Below, piece after piece: positions 8,845 through 19,194 of a stretch of 64,000 nucleotides of DNA (position 1 is its first letter; each line of letters begins with the position of its first letter). The notes under the pieces are model-generated. The model saw only the letters and a list, made by a program, of their open reading frames with translations. It ran no database searches and was not told the DNA's origin. The position numbers were made by a program, and so were the translations under genes. Where the stretch lies: positions 1-64,000 of the forward strand of contig JABGUJ010000002.1 in the NCBI GenBank assembly GCA_018646625.1, read 5' to 3'. The stretch comes from Candidatus Woesearchaeota archaeon (lineage in GTDB: Archaea > Nanobdellota > Nanobdellia > Woesearchaeales > JABGUJ01).

Positions 8845-9945
8845 ATGAAAAAGAGGGGTAGGAAAGCGTCTACTGCTAGTGCGGGGCGTAAAAAAGGGGT
8901 GAAGAGGAAATCTTCTTCTAGATCTGTTGTTAAAAAACGCACTTCTAAGTCTATTAAGAAAAAGACTGTTAAACGAAAAAAGTCGACTAAGAAAAAGGCT
9001 GTGCGTAAAGCTTCTACAAAGAAGAAAACAGTACGTAAAGCGTCCGTTAAACGTAAGGTTGTTAGAAAAATAAAATCACGTTCTAAAGTTTCGAGAAAAG
9101 AAGTTTGGGCTGTTAAACGTAGACGAGTTGTTAATAAATTTGAACATCTGGTGAAGGATGAGCTTGTTAAAGTTGAGAGATCGGTAGTTCCGAAAAAAGA
9201 AGGCCACACCATACCAAAGGGTATTAGAGTTCTGGTTGGTTATTTTTCTGTTATTGCGTTACTTTACTTAGTTTTTATGGTGCTTGGATTCGCATCACCC
9301 GTTGCATTGTTGTTTTCTAATGTTTTACAAGGCGGATGGGCGATGTTCGTTAATGTTATTGTGTTTCTTCTTCTTTGTTACATAATATATGGTTTTATTA
9401 GAAGAGCGAAAGCTTCATTTTATATTGCATTTGCTTGGATGTGTTTGGGTATTATTAATTCAATCACATCGTTAGTATTCATTGAACGAACAAGTCTAGA
9501 TGCCCTGAACAATCTAATTGCGCTATCTTCATATGCTGTGTTGCTGATTAACGGACTAGTTATATGGTATTTATTACATGAACATCACTATTTTTTTGAT
9601 TTACATTATAAGCGAAAAGAACTCATGAAACAAGACAAGTGGTTTATTTCAGTTATATCTGTTATCTGGATTGTTATATTGTTATCATCTCTGTTTGTTG
9701 GTGTCGATTTCTACAAACATACAACTCAATTAACAGACGATATTGTTGATGAGATTAGTCAGAAATATTTCTGGCAAATAGGATCACATTGTGATTCAAA
9801 GATGGGAGATTCTCGAGATTTATGCTTTATGATTCATGCAGCTTTGAAAAAGCGAGAAGGTTATACGAATTATGCTCGAACTTGCGATAAAATAAGTTCA
9901 GATGTTTACAAATTCACTTGTCAGAGGTTGGTAGAAGAGTGGTAA
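8845..9945 (+). CDS. Membrane protein with a histone-H1-like Lys/Ser-rich N-terminal tail
   Basis: ~75 residues of KKKAVRKASTKKKTVRKAS-type repeats, then several hydrophobic segments. Confidence 0.85.
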   Translation: MKKRGRKASTASAGRKKGVKRKSSSRSVVKKRTSKSIKKKTVKRKKSTKKKAVRKASTKKKTVRKASVKRKVVRKIKSRSKVSRKEVWAVKRRRVVNKFEHLVKDELVKVERSVVPKKEGHTIPKGIRVLVGYFSVIALLYLVFMVLGFASPVALLFSNVLQGGWAMFVNVIVFLLLCYIIYGFIRRAKASFYIAFAWMCLGIINSITSLVFIERTSLDALNNLIALSSYAVLLINGLVIWYLLHEHHYFFDLHYKRKELMKQDKWFISVISVIWIVILLSSLFVGVDFYKHTTQLTDDIVDEISQKYFWQIGSHCDSKMGDSRDLCFMIHAALKKREGYTNYARTCDKISSDVYKFTCQRLVEEW

Positions 9946-11636
9946 ACTTTAGGAACAAAAGATCTCAGATTACTATCTTTATGATAATTGGAATTATATT
10001 ACTATTTTCTACTGCGATTGTTATGTATATTAGAGCTCAAGTTGTTGATGCTGAGGTTAGGGAGTTTCAACCAGTGGTTGAGGAAGTCCCTTTGCAAGCC
10101 AAACCAATCAAGGCTTATGTTGAACAATGTGTTTATGATCTTGGTTTAGAAGCGGTTGAGAAACTAGGTATGCAAGGTGGATGGATCGATTTTGATGATG
10201 TTCAATTGAATGGTGGGGAGTATTTTAGAGACCTTCCTCTCCCTGCTGAAGGTGATTTAACTAAAGGTGTTGGTCCACAGAAGACCACATATTGGAGTTA
10301 TTTATCATCTAGAAACCGTGATTTTAGTGATCCTCAATGCGGTAGCAAGCGTCCAGAACTTGAAAGTCAGAATATTGATGGTGCCGAAAGAGGGGCGTAT
10401 GATACATCTATCGAAGCTCAGATTGATCGTTATGTTAAGAGAGGAATTGACGAATGTTTAGATGGTTTCAGATCCTTCAGAACTCAAGCAATCAATGTTA
10501 ATACTTTAGAAGATCCCGTCATTACAACTATTGTAACAGATGAAGATGTTTCGATTAATGTGGTTTATCCTATGGAGATGATTTCAGCTGCCGCCAGAAC
10601 CGAACTTAGTATTTTTAATGCAAGAGTCCCTGTTAATCTTAGAAAGGTGTACTCTCTTGCTTTGGGTATTACTGACGCAGAAACTTCATCTTTATTTTTA
10701 GAATATGGAGCTATGGCTTTGATGGTATTGTATATGGATGATGATCGTGACAGTTTGCCCCCTATTAGTTCTAATCCTTCCCTTTGGGCAACTAAGTATC
10801 CTATTTGGATGATGAATAATGTTAATAAATATTTAATGAAAAACGTTTTGCCACAACAAGCGGTTAAAACTAGGCTATTTGGAACTGCTAACTCCGATCA
10901 TTTGGAAATCGAGGGAGTGCAGGATAGTCTGATCCAAGAGATGACTCAAGGCCAAGAATTGGTTCATTTGTTTAATCTTGATGATTTCTTTGAAGGATAT
11001 TACAATTATTCAGATTTGAATGTTGACATGTTTTATACGGGAGAAGAACCTTATTTGGATATTAAGCCTAGTAATGGTATTGTTATAACTCCTGTGACAA
11101 CTGATGTGAATCTTAAATTTATTACTTTGACGGAAACTAAATATGGATTTAAGTATTATTTATCTTATCCATCTGTTTTTGTTATTGAGGATCCTGACGC
11201 GTTGAATGGTAGAGGATATTTCTTTCAGTTTGCTTTAGAAGTTAACATCCGAGGTAATCAGGGTTATAATTGTTCAACACCTATTGTTGCATTAGAGCGT
11301 GGTCCTTCTAATCTATTTGCGGAATACAGACAAAGGTTAAGTGGTAATATTACTATAGAGACTGTTGATGCGGAAAGTAATGATCCTATTGATCTTGTGG
11401 TGGCGAGATATGGTTGTGGTCCCAAGTCTGTCGTTATTGGTGCAACTGAGATTCAAGAAGTTAATGATCCTGCAACTGGTGCAATTGTTGAGAGAGCAAT
11501 ACTTGAAGAAAATTTCCCATTATGTCCTGCAGGTGGAATGTTAGAACTAACAAAATATGGTTACTTAACTCTTAGAATCCCTTTCAATACTTTTGCTTAC
11601 AAAGAACCTGCATATTTATTGTTTAAAATGGAGTAA
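9918..11636 (+). CDS. Surface protein with N-terminal pilin-like (KRSQITIFMIIGIILLF) segment
   Basis: Single N-terminal hydrophobic segment preceded by KRSQ; clear resemblance to the 42117-44195 product (KAYVEQC.., ECL.GF.SF). Confidence 0.8.
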   Translation: MSEVGRRVVNFRNKRSQITIFMIIGIILLFSTAIVMYIRAQVVDAEVREFQPVVEEVPLQAKPIKAYVEQCVYDLGLEAVEKLGMQGGWIDFDDVQLNGGEYFRDLPLPAEGDLTKGVGPQKTTYWSYLSSRNRDFSDPQCGSKRPELESQNIDGAERGAYDTSIEAQIDRYVKRGIDECLDGFRSFRTQAINVNTLEDPVITTIVTDEDVSINVVYPMEMISAAARTELSIFNARVPVNLRKVYSLALGITDAETSSLFLEYGAMALMVLYMDDDRDSLPPISSNPSLWATKYPIWMMNNVNKYLMKNVLPQQAVKTRLFGTANSDHLEIEGVQDSLIQEMTQGQELVHLFNLDDFFEGYYNYSDLNVDMFYTGEEPYLDIKPSNGIVITPVTTDVNLKFITLTETKYGFKYYLSYPSVFVIEDPDALNGRGYFFQFALEVNIRGNQGYNCSTPIVALERGPSNLFAEYRQRLSGNITIETVDAESNDPIDLVVARYGCGPKSVVIGATEIQEVNDPATGAIVERAILEENFPLCPAGGMLELTKYGYLTLRIPFNTFAYKEPAYLLFKME

Positions 11637-11640
11637 TTAA

Positions 11641-12516
11641 ATGAGAATAAAGACCCAATTATTAGTTGTGTTGGCAGTTTACTTAATAGTTATGCTGCCA
11701 TCTTCTGTATTAGGTTTTGAAAGAACTTATTTCGAAGCAGACGGTGAAACTATTATTGAGGCTGATAATAAATATATTAAAATTGGTATGATGCGTGAAA
11801 GATGTATTAATGCCACAATTAAAAAGAGAACCACTGGTGACATTCACAAGCTTCTTGATATGGGGTTCGATCCATTCACTTATGCGCAATCTATGAATGC
11901 AATTACTACATCTCTGACCGAACATGAGCAAGTAATTTTGATGTTTGAGAGATTAAAATCTCCTTTTGAAGATGAACATATGGCCTTTGCTGGCTTTAAT
12001 GGTTCTTCTTCTCAGACTGAAGTTTGTTTGTATCCTGGTAAGTATTCAATTGAGGGATATTTGATAAGGCAAAATCCTGATAATTTTGTTCTTGAAGAAG
12101 ATAAACGAGAATATTGTATTGGTATTGGTGGTGGAACTACTTTGCAAGGTTCTGAAAAAGTCAAGCAGATGACCGAGCAGGGCGTTGGCATGCTTATGGG
12201 ATTTATTGCTGCTGGTGGTAGTGTTGGTGCTGTACTTGGTGCTGCAGTATTTTTGTATACTAATGTTTTAGGTCAATGTATAGGTGAAACTAAGACAATT
12301 ACTATTCCTGAGACTGACTTGGGTGATACTTTGGTTGTAGGTGGAGTATCTCTTCCAGAATATACTTTTAGTTCTACTGCATTAGACTATGGTAAGATGA
12401 CTTTCTTTGTATTTTCATCGCCTAATCCAACAATTATTGAAGAATTAGCAATAATGAATGATTATTATACTCTCAGTGAGAGTTATCCATTTTTGATTCA
12501 ACCTCATATGGGTTGA
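11641..12516 (+). CDS. Secreted/membrane hypothetical protein
   Basis: Signal-peptide-like N-terminus (TQLLVVLAVYLIVMLPSSVLG) and an internal Gly-rich hydrophobic stretch. Confidence 0.75.
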   Translation: MRIKTQLLVVLAVYLIVMLPSSVLGFERTYFEADGETIIEADNKYIKIGMMRERCINATIKKRTTGDIHKLLDMGFDPFTYAQSMNAITTSLTEHEQVILMFERLKSPFEDEHMAFAGFNGSSSQTEVCLYPGKYSIEGYLIRQNPDNFVLEEDKREYCIGIGGGTTLQGSEKVKQMTEQGVGMLMGFIAAGGSVGAVLGAAVFLYTNVLGQCIGETKTITIPETDLGDTLVVGGVSLPEYTFSSTALDYGKMTFFVFSSPNPTIIEELAIMNDYYTLSESYPFLIQPHMG

Positions 12517-15500
12517 GTGAGAAAGATTTAATAAGAAACAAGGTATTTACGTGGTATAACATGGAAAAAAAGGGGCTTGAGAGGTATTATTTGATTGCGT
12601 GCTTTATGATCTTTCTTGTAGTCTCTATACCCATTGCTGCGTCTAATGCATATGGTGCTGTTTCGATAAAAACTATGAGTGTTTCTGGTGAAGATGGTAT
12701 TGAGGGGTATAAAACTCTTGAAGATTCTACAGTTATTGAAACTATGATTGAATATGACGATGGTAATAACATCACTCCAAATAGAGTTAGAAGTCTAGAA
12801 AGTGGACTTGAGTTTAACACTTGTGAGAATTTTGGTAACAAAGCAATTTGTTTATACGAACGAGCAGATTATCCTGCATCTTCTGGTGTAACTAGAGATA
12901 TTCAAATTGGTGTGTACGATGAAGATAATCATTTGCAAGATTCCGAGTCTCGAAAATTGAGTATAGATGATCGAGGTCCTCTTGTTGCAGTTGATTCTGT
13001 TGAACAAGGTATTAATGGTGTATTTGTAACTTTAGATATTCAAGATAAATCTTGCGATGATTGTGATTTAGTTAATACTCCTTGTTCTGGTGTGAGAGAT
13101 GTTATTGTTTATGTTGGTAGTAATACTCAACTTCAACCTGCTTTGAACATTCCTGCACCCTACTATAGTCTAGATTTTAATCAGAATCCTTCTGGTGAAC
13201 ATTGTATGACTCCTCATCCTTCTAAGATTGAAGTCTTGCCAGAGGAAGGTGCTGTGGTGGATATTGTTTCAGGCAATAAAGTCCGATTAAAAATATTAAA
13301 TCCTGAAGTTATTGGTGATGGTTGGCATACAATCTCTGCTAGTGCTATTGATCATTTAGGTAACCCATCCATTAATACTATAAGTGAAGATTATGAGTTT
13401 GATTTCTCAGCTCCGGATCCTTTAGAAGTTATCTTGTACAAATATTATGGTTCTGGCTCTCAGATTGAGGTAGACTACGTTACGCCGATGCCTGTTGATC
13501 AAATTGTTGCTGTGATTAAAATTAAAGATTCTACATTTAATCCTAGTACTGATTCGGTTACTGCGGATTTTAGTGATTTATTTGATGCACCTGGATCTGA
13601 AGCATATGCTGAAAAGCATCCTATTCTTTGTGCTGAGAGTGAGATTACAGATGTTTGGGAGTGTAGATTTACTGGTCTTGTTATTGCTTTAGCTTCTCAA
13701 GCTAATGTGGAAATTCCCGTTACTGTTGTGGATCAAAAAGGTAACGTTGGAGAAAACACTTTATTTTATAGTATAAATGTTGATTTATCTCAACCTTCTG
13801 TTGAAGACCTTGAAACTCGATTCGTTACTGCAGATACTGACTCTGGTGACCAATGTTGGAGGGGGACTTGTTTCTTAAAACCCGGTAATAATACTATTGT
13901 TGCAATCATAGATGAGCAGGGAGCGGGAATGGATTCTCACTATGTTGTCATGGATCTTAGTCAGGTTCATGGTTCTGCGGTACATAGTCTTGATTCTGTT
14001 GGTGATGGTCACAGAGCTGAAGACTGTATTCAATCATCTGGAAGATGGGATTGTATGTTTCCCGTTGGTGTTATTCACCCTCAAGAGCAATTTGGTGACG
14101 AAGATATGCCTGATCTGTTGCCTATTGTTGATTTGAATGGTCGAGTGACTTATTATTTATCTGAGTCTGTTTGTTTGGATGGGGATTCTGTTTGTGTTGA
14201 TGAAGACTCTCTTAGAAATTCATTGAATTCTGATGTTCTAGTTGAGCAAGGAATTGTTGTTGATGATTGGGGTGTTGAGTTGACTTCTAGTCTTGCTGAG
14301 ACTCGATATGTTGAAGTGGGATTGATTAATAATTTTTTAGGTGATGTATCTGAAGCATATATTTCAGCTGAGTATGGTGATGAACCTTTGGAAGAATCTA
14401 CTGCGTCTCTTCCTGTTGAACATGATTATTTATCTCATGTTTATGTTAAAACTATCGAAGGTTATGATGATGCTGAACAACCTTTACTTAATGATGATGA
14501 AACATTTGTTTATGATGCGATGCCTCCAAAATTGGTTGGTGTAGATGCTGTGACTATCAGAGGACAAGATGCAACTGATTATGAAGATATGGATGGTGCG
14601 GAAAATGTTATCTTGGAAGGAGATGGTCTGAAGCTTTTGTTTTATTTTGAAGAAGATTATTACATGGATAATTCTCAAGTTTATTTGAATCTAACTAATC
14701 CTGCCGTGCCTTCTAGAAGTTTAATTAGTGCATATAATGATTCTAACTTTGCTATAATGAGTCCTGAACAGGAATGTGATTATGTTGAGGCTCTTAATCA
14801 GTGGGTTTGTGGATTTATGATTTATAATGTTGAAAATACTGTAAAAATGGTTGACCTTGAGCAGGAACTTTCTGAAACCTCTTTTGTTCTTCACGTAGCT
14901 GATAAGTTTGGTAATTATGGAGATTTTAAATTTGAAGCTCAAGTCTTTGCGTTTAATAAATCCTTTAATTTATCTAATTATCCTGGTATGTTTGAGTTTG
15001 GCGTAACTAATTTAATTCCTGAGAGTATTGATCGTCGTACTACTATTCAACTTTCTCAAAAACTTATGGCTTATGTTCATGTTAAAAAAAATTATCTTGA
15101 ACGTGAAGAGATTGATATTGTTAGAGGGGGAATATCTTTAGTTCCTGGTTGTCCTAGCAATCCTATATTTGTTACTGAAGAAGATTCTCTGATGTATGTT
15201 TCAGATGATGAAGATGAAAGTGAAGGAACCAATGTCTTTAATAATGCTGCAAGTTTTGGTGAAGATGACGAATCTGATGAAGAAGATGACTCTGATGAAG
15301 AATCTGAAGATGCTACTTCTGCAGAAGACATCATGGCGGTTACTTTTGACACTGTAATAGAAGATGTTAGTGCATTTGGTCTCATTTATGATCCTGCGTA
15401 TAATTATTCTGATTTTAGTTTATTTATTCGAACTAAGAAATTAGAAAATCCTCCCGATATTAGTCATGTTATATTGAATTGCAGCTTTGATGTTTTTGCT

Positions 15501-17159
15501 GCAAGTAAGAAGATTGGAGTCTTTTTTCCTAAACAAACTTTTGACCTGAAGTTTGATATAAATATGTCTCATGATCCTGTAACTGATGATCTAAGTGAAG
15601 CTTTGATAAACAAGTTGAAAGGTGAAATTGAATATTTGAACATGGGCTTCTACGTTTTGTATATTATTAATAAGATTTTTAATGTTCTTAGAACAATTTG
15701 TGATCTTGGTGGAGTTCTTAAGATGGCTTATCAAGCTGTCATTCTTCTTAGAGAACTAACTATGCCTTTGTTTATTGCTATCTATAATATTGCTGAGAAG
15801 GCGGATGCCGGTGGCAGCGTCGCGAAAGGTACTCAAGATATATGGGATTATATTAATTTGTTAGCTTGCAAGTTAAAAGAGGGTAAGCTAGGTGTTTGGT
15901 CTCTTGAGAAAGATAGAAATGCCATTCTTGGGAGTGACCGAAAAGTAGGTGATGGTCCTGGAACTGGTACTTCGGATAGAGTTGGTGGAACTAGATATGG
16001 TGCTCTTGGTTGGGTTGAAGAAACTGGTTCTGATATTTGGGGTTCTCAGGCAGGTGTGGAAGATGGTGATGATAAAAAGAGTTGGGGTAACATTATACGA
16101 TCTATTTGTGGTGTGGTAACTTGTGCTCAATGTACTGCAGAAGATGACATTGGAGGTCACGCTCAAGATACTTTTGAAACTTGGTTAACTACTGGAAGTC
16201 ATAATTCTTTATCTGAAAAAGGTGATCTTGGTGCAACATGGACTGAAGGAACACAAGGGGGCATTTTTGGTACTGATGCGCACGCTGGTGGTGATTCTAC
16301 TGATTTTGGATTGAGTGGCGTTGGTAGTGGTGATTTCGAGGACTCTGCTGCACGTGAGTATCGTGAAGGTGCAAGTTCTGCTACAGATAATGACTGGGAT
16401 GCCGGTGCAAATGCGGATTCTTGGCTATCGGGTATGAGCGGTGCTGGTGGCGGAATTGTTGGTGATCTTTTTGCAAAAAAAGCTTTAGATCCTTTTGATA
16501 ATTTTTATGCAGCAGTTATGTGTTTCTGTATTCCGGGAATATTGTATCATTTGAATAAATTACGGCAAATAGACTGTAAGTATTTAGAGTGTGCGTATTA
16601 TCAATCAATTAATGTTAAAGGTATTCAAGTTTGTGAAGAAATTAGAAGTATGGAAGTTTGTTTAGCTTGGACCTCGGGTTTATGGCAACTTGTTCCTTTC
16701 TCTGATGTCTTTGAGAATCTAATGGCTCTTGTTGCGATGTTTACTCACAGTTGGCCAACTCTTGTAATAATGGCTGTAAAAACATTGTTAGCTTGTAATA
16801 CTATTGCTTCTGATGTGAGCACGGGTGGTGATGATGCTGGTGAGATCTCGCCTCATGATATGGCCAGTGCAGAACCTGATTGTAGATTCCAGGCTGGTGC
16901 GAAAAAAGGCCAACCTAGAGCTACTTGGCCTCTTAAGATGACTCAGAATACGGAAGATGCTACATTCATGGATTATTTTAGTGGAATTATTTGTGGTGGG
17001 TTTGATGCTTATGTTTGGATAGCGACTATGCCTCACTGGGCTGAAGAGTTCATTGATCCTGATACTTATTTAGATCAGATGCAGTTATATGAATATGATT
17101 ATTGTGAAAGCGACATTGTTGCAAAACTTATTGATGAAGTAGGTGGCGAAAATGGTTAA
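12513..17159 (+). CDS. Giant surface protein (1548 aa); likely start ATG at 12561
   Basis: The track start at 12513 is a TTG; MEKKGLERYYLIACFMIFLVVSIPIAASNAYG after 12561 is a signal peptide. Acidic tract EDDESDEEDDSDEESED and a Cys-rich membrane-like segment FDNFYAAVMCFCIPGILYHLNKLRQI. Confidence 0.85.
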   Translation: MSEKDLIRNKVFTWYNMEKKGLERYYLIACFMIFLVVSIPIAASNAYGAVSIKTMSVSGEDGIEGYKTLEDSTVIETMIEYDDGNNITPNRVRSLESGLEFNTCENFGNKAICLYERADYPASSGVTRDIQIGVYDEDNHLQDSESRKLSIDDRGPLVAVDSVEQGINGVFVTLDIQDKSCDDCDLVNTPCSGVRDVIVYVGSNTQLQPALNIPAPYYSLDFNQNPSGEHCMTPHPSKIEVLPEEGAVVDIVSGNKVRLKILNPEVIGDGWHTISASAIDHLGNPSINTISEDYEFDFSAPDPLEVILYKYYGSGSQIEVDYVTPMPVDQIVAVIKIKDSTFNPSTDSVTADFSDLFDAPGSEAYAEKHPILCAESEITDVWECRFTGLVIALASQANVEIPVTVVDQKGNVGENTLFYSINVDLSQPSVEDLETRFVTADTDSGDQCWRGTCFLKPGNNTIVAIIDEQGAGMDSHYVVMDLSQVHGSAVHSLDSVGDGHRAEDCIQSSGRWDCMFPVGVIHPQEQFGDEDMPDLLPIVDLNGRVTYYLSESVCLDGDSVCVDEDSLRNSLNSDVLVEQGIVVDDWGVELTSSLAETRYVEVGLINNFLGDVSEAYISAEYGDEPLEESTASLPVEHDYLSHVYVKTIEGYDDAEQPLLNDDETFVYDAMPPKLVGVDAVTIRGQDATDYEDMDGAENVILEGDGLKLLFYFEEDYYMDNSQVYLNLTNPAVPSRSLISAYNDSNFAIMSPEQECDYVEALNQWVCGFMIYNVENTVKMVDLEQELSETSFVLHVADKFGNYGDFKFEAQVFAFNKSFNLSNYPGMFEFGVTNLIPESIDRRTTIQLSQKLMAYVHVKKNYLEREEIDIVRGGISLVPGCPSNPIFVTEEDSLMYVSDDEDESEGTNVFNNAASFGEDDESDEEDDSDEESEDATSAEDIMAVTFDTVIEDVSAFGLIYDPAYNYSDFSLFIRTKKLENPPDISHVILNCSFDVFAASKKIGVFFPKQTFDLKFDINMSHDPVTDDLSEALINKLKGEIEYLNMGFYVLYIINKIFNVLRTICDLGGVLKMAYQAVILLRELTMPLFIAIYNIAEKADAGGSVAKGTQDIWDYINLLACKLKEGKLGVWSLEKDRNAILGSDRKVGDGPGTGTSDRVGGTRYGALGWVEETGSDIWGSQAGVEDGDDKKSWGNIIRSICGVVTCAQCTAEDDIGGHAQDTFETWLTTGSHNSLSEKGDLGATWTEGTQGGIFGTDAHAGGDSTDFGLSGVGSGDFEDSAAREYREGASSATDNDWDAGANADSWLSGMSGAGGGIVGDLFAKKALDPFDNFYAAVMCFCIPGILYHLNKLRQIDCKYLECAYYQSINVKGIQVCEEIRSMEVCLAWTSGLWQLVPFSDVFENLMALVAMFTHSWPTLVIMAVKTLLACNTIASDVSTGGDDAGEISPHDMASAEPDCRFQAGAKKGQPRATWPLKMTQNTEDATFMDYFSGIICGGFDAYVWIATMPHWAEEFIDPDTYLDQMQLYEYDYCESDIVAKLIDEVGGENG

Positions 17160-18384
17160 GAGGGGAATGATATTATTGTTACTTACAGTGGCGTTCGTGT
17201 TTACGCTAAGTTTTGCTTCTTTGGTGAATGCTGTCTTCTTGGATAAACACGGGGGAAACAAGCCTTCGGGTTGGGGTGTGATGGGTCATCCATCCTACAA
17301 TAGAATGTATGAGGGTGGAAATATTCTAGGATATAATTTTATTGGTGATATGCCTTGGACTGATGAGCCGGATGAATATGCTTATGACGTCATAATGGCA
17401 TTTACTACGCCGGATTGGTTGGGATTAGCTATTTGTGCTGCTTCAACTACTATGGACTTTGGTACTGCTGTTGCTGGTGGCGGCATTATGGGTAGAAATA
17501 GAGGCAGTTTCTATGTTAGTGCAAATGCTGAGATTGGAAAGCCCTTCTGGAACTTTGATAAGTGTGGTAATCCATTTAATAGTACTTACATGGAAGATGA
17601 GGGTCTTACTAATTGTAATGTGATGGAAATGGAATCGATGACCGATCCTACATCAGCTAATTTTCGTAATTGCTCTCCTTGTATGAGTGTGCCTTTGTAT
17701 GCTGAATGGAAAATAGGAATACCTGCAACTAGTAAAGGTCTTACAGGAGATCTAGAAGACCATTTATATTATTCAGTTTACTTCATTAATGATGATGAAA
17801 TAGGGATTGAACCTGGTGAGGGTGATTACGGAATGGGTGAAGAACTTGTGCTCTCAGAATATGGAGAATATGAAGAAGGTGGCTGGGGTTCTGGTTGGGG
17901 TGAACCTAGTGAGGACATTAGATCTTCTGAGATTGAAATTGAGAAACTTATTTTTGCTGAGAATCCTGAAGGTGTTAAGTATGCCTGTTCTTATTTGACT
18001 GGTGATGACAGAGGCAGCGGAGATTACGATGATATTTTGGATATCTGTAAAGTGTCTGCCGGCGGAAACTCTCACAAGTTTGCAACTGCTTATATTCCTG
18101 CAACTTCATTCTTAACTGAAGCTGTGGATTTCATCGTAGTTGAAGGCAAAATGTGGGATGAAGACGATCTAACTGAAGAATTCGCATATCCTTTTCCTGT
18201 AATAAGTTATAGACATGTTCCTTCAGAACAAGTACTTCAAGAGATGTGCGAGGGTAGTGATGATTTTCCGTGTAGTGAACTGGATTTTGATTATGACAGT
18301 AGTTCAACTAGTTCTTCTAGTTCTTCTTCTGGTGGTGCTGCACTCGGGAATTCAGGAAGTTTTGGAGCGAGTCATTCGGAGTGA
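17143..18384 (+). CDS. Secreted hypothetical protein with Ser-rich C-terminus
   Basis: Signal peptide MILLLLTVAFVFTLSFASLVNA; overlaps the 1548-aa ORF end by 17 nt. Confidence 0.8.
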   Translation: MAKMVKRGMILLLLTVAFVFTLSFASLVNAVFLDKHGGNKPSGWGVMGHPSYNRMYEGGNILGYNFIGDMPWTDEPDEYAYDVIMAFTTPDWLGLAICAASTTMDFGTAVAGGGIMGRNRGSFYVSANAEIGKPFWNFDKCGNPFNSTYMEDEGLTNCNVMEMESMTDPTSANFRNCSPCMSVPLYAEWKIGIPATSKGLTGDLEDHLYYSVYFINDDEIGIEPGEGDYGMGEELVLSEYGEYEEGGWGSGWGEPSEDIRSSEIEIEKLIFAENPEGVKYACSYLTGDDRGSGDYDDILDICKVSAGGNSHKFATAYIPATSFLTEAVDFIVVEGKMWDEDDLTEEFAYPFPVISYRHVPSEQVLQEMCEGSDDFPCSELDFDYDSSSTSSSSSSSGGAALGNSGSFGASHSE

Positions 18385-19169
18385 TGAAATTGAAGAAAGC
18401 ATCTTACTTTTCGAAATTAGTGAGCGATTTCGGTAAAAGTTTTTCTTTTAAATTGAATCACCTTTATATCTATCTATCCGATTTTGTTTTGTTTGCTGTT
18501 ATTATAATCTCTTATTTGATTTTTCAGAGTGTGTTGCATGTTAAATCAAAAGCGTTAGAGAGTTCACTTAAAATATCGCCTGAGGCGTTGATTGAGAGTA
18601 TAACTGCACTTGATCCTTTTTTTGATGTGGCGAAAAACTTTATCTTCTCCATAGTTGGGGGATTCATAGTTGTGTTAATAATTATTCTTGCAGTTTATGT
18701 ATTATCGAGAGGATTCATCTGGCATCTTTATTTCGATAGGAAATTAAGCACTAAATATTTCTTAAAGTTTCTTTTGATGAGTGTACTATGGTTTGTCATA
18801 GTTATCTTATTCATAACAGCACTAAAATTTATGTTTAGGGAAACACTTTTCTTTATCTCATTGTTTATATTGGTTCCATTCTACATATATTTTACAACAT
18901 ATCTACACATACTTTGGGATGAAAAGAATGCGTGGAAAACAATTAAGTTAGCTATAAAGACGGGGTTTAAACACTTAAAGTATCATATTGTTCCTGCGAT
19001 TTTGGCATTGATTATTCTAATCATTGTCTCGATAATACTAATAGGCCTTGAGATGTTCTTAGCAAGTGCATTTGACACTATAATGGCGCTTATCTTGATA
19101 CTCTATTTAGTGTGGTTGAGAAACTATATTTATCATGTTTATCTCTCCATATCTAAGCGTAAGCATTAA
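18381..19169 (+). CDS. Multi-pass membrane protein, paralog of 41356-42120
   Basis: Four or more hydrophobic segments; same topology and scattered identities with the 254-aa ORF. Confidence 0.75.
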   Translation: MMKLKKASYFSKLVSDFGKSFSFKLNHLYIYLSDFVLFAVIIISYLIFQSVLHVKSKALESSLKISPEALIESITALDPFFDVAKNFIFSIVGGFIVVLIIILAVYVLSRGFIWHLYFDRKLSTKYFLKFLLMSVLWFVIVILFITALKFMFRETLFFISLFILVPFYIYFTTYLHILWDEKNAWKTIKLAIKTGFKHLKYHIVPAILALIILIIVSIILIGLEMFLASAFDTIMALILILYLVWLRNYIYHVYLSISKRKH

Positions 19170-19194
19170 ATAAGGGTTTTTCTTTGTTTTTGTT

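Noticed and set aside
8835-9212. 125-aa minus ORF opposite the Lys-rich tail
   Set aside because: Phe/Leu/Thr-rich antisense of Lys/Arg codon repeats; no independent support.
15092-15385. Poly-Ser minus ORF 15092-15385
   Set aside because: Antisense of the Asp/Glu/Ser acidic tract in the 1548-aa protein.
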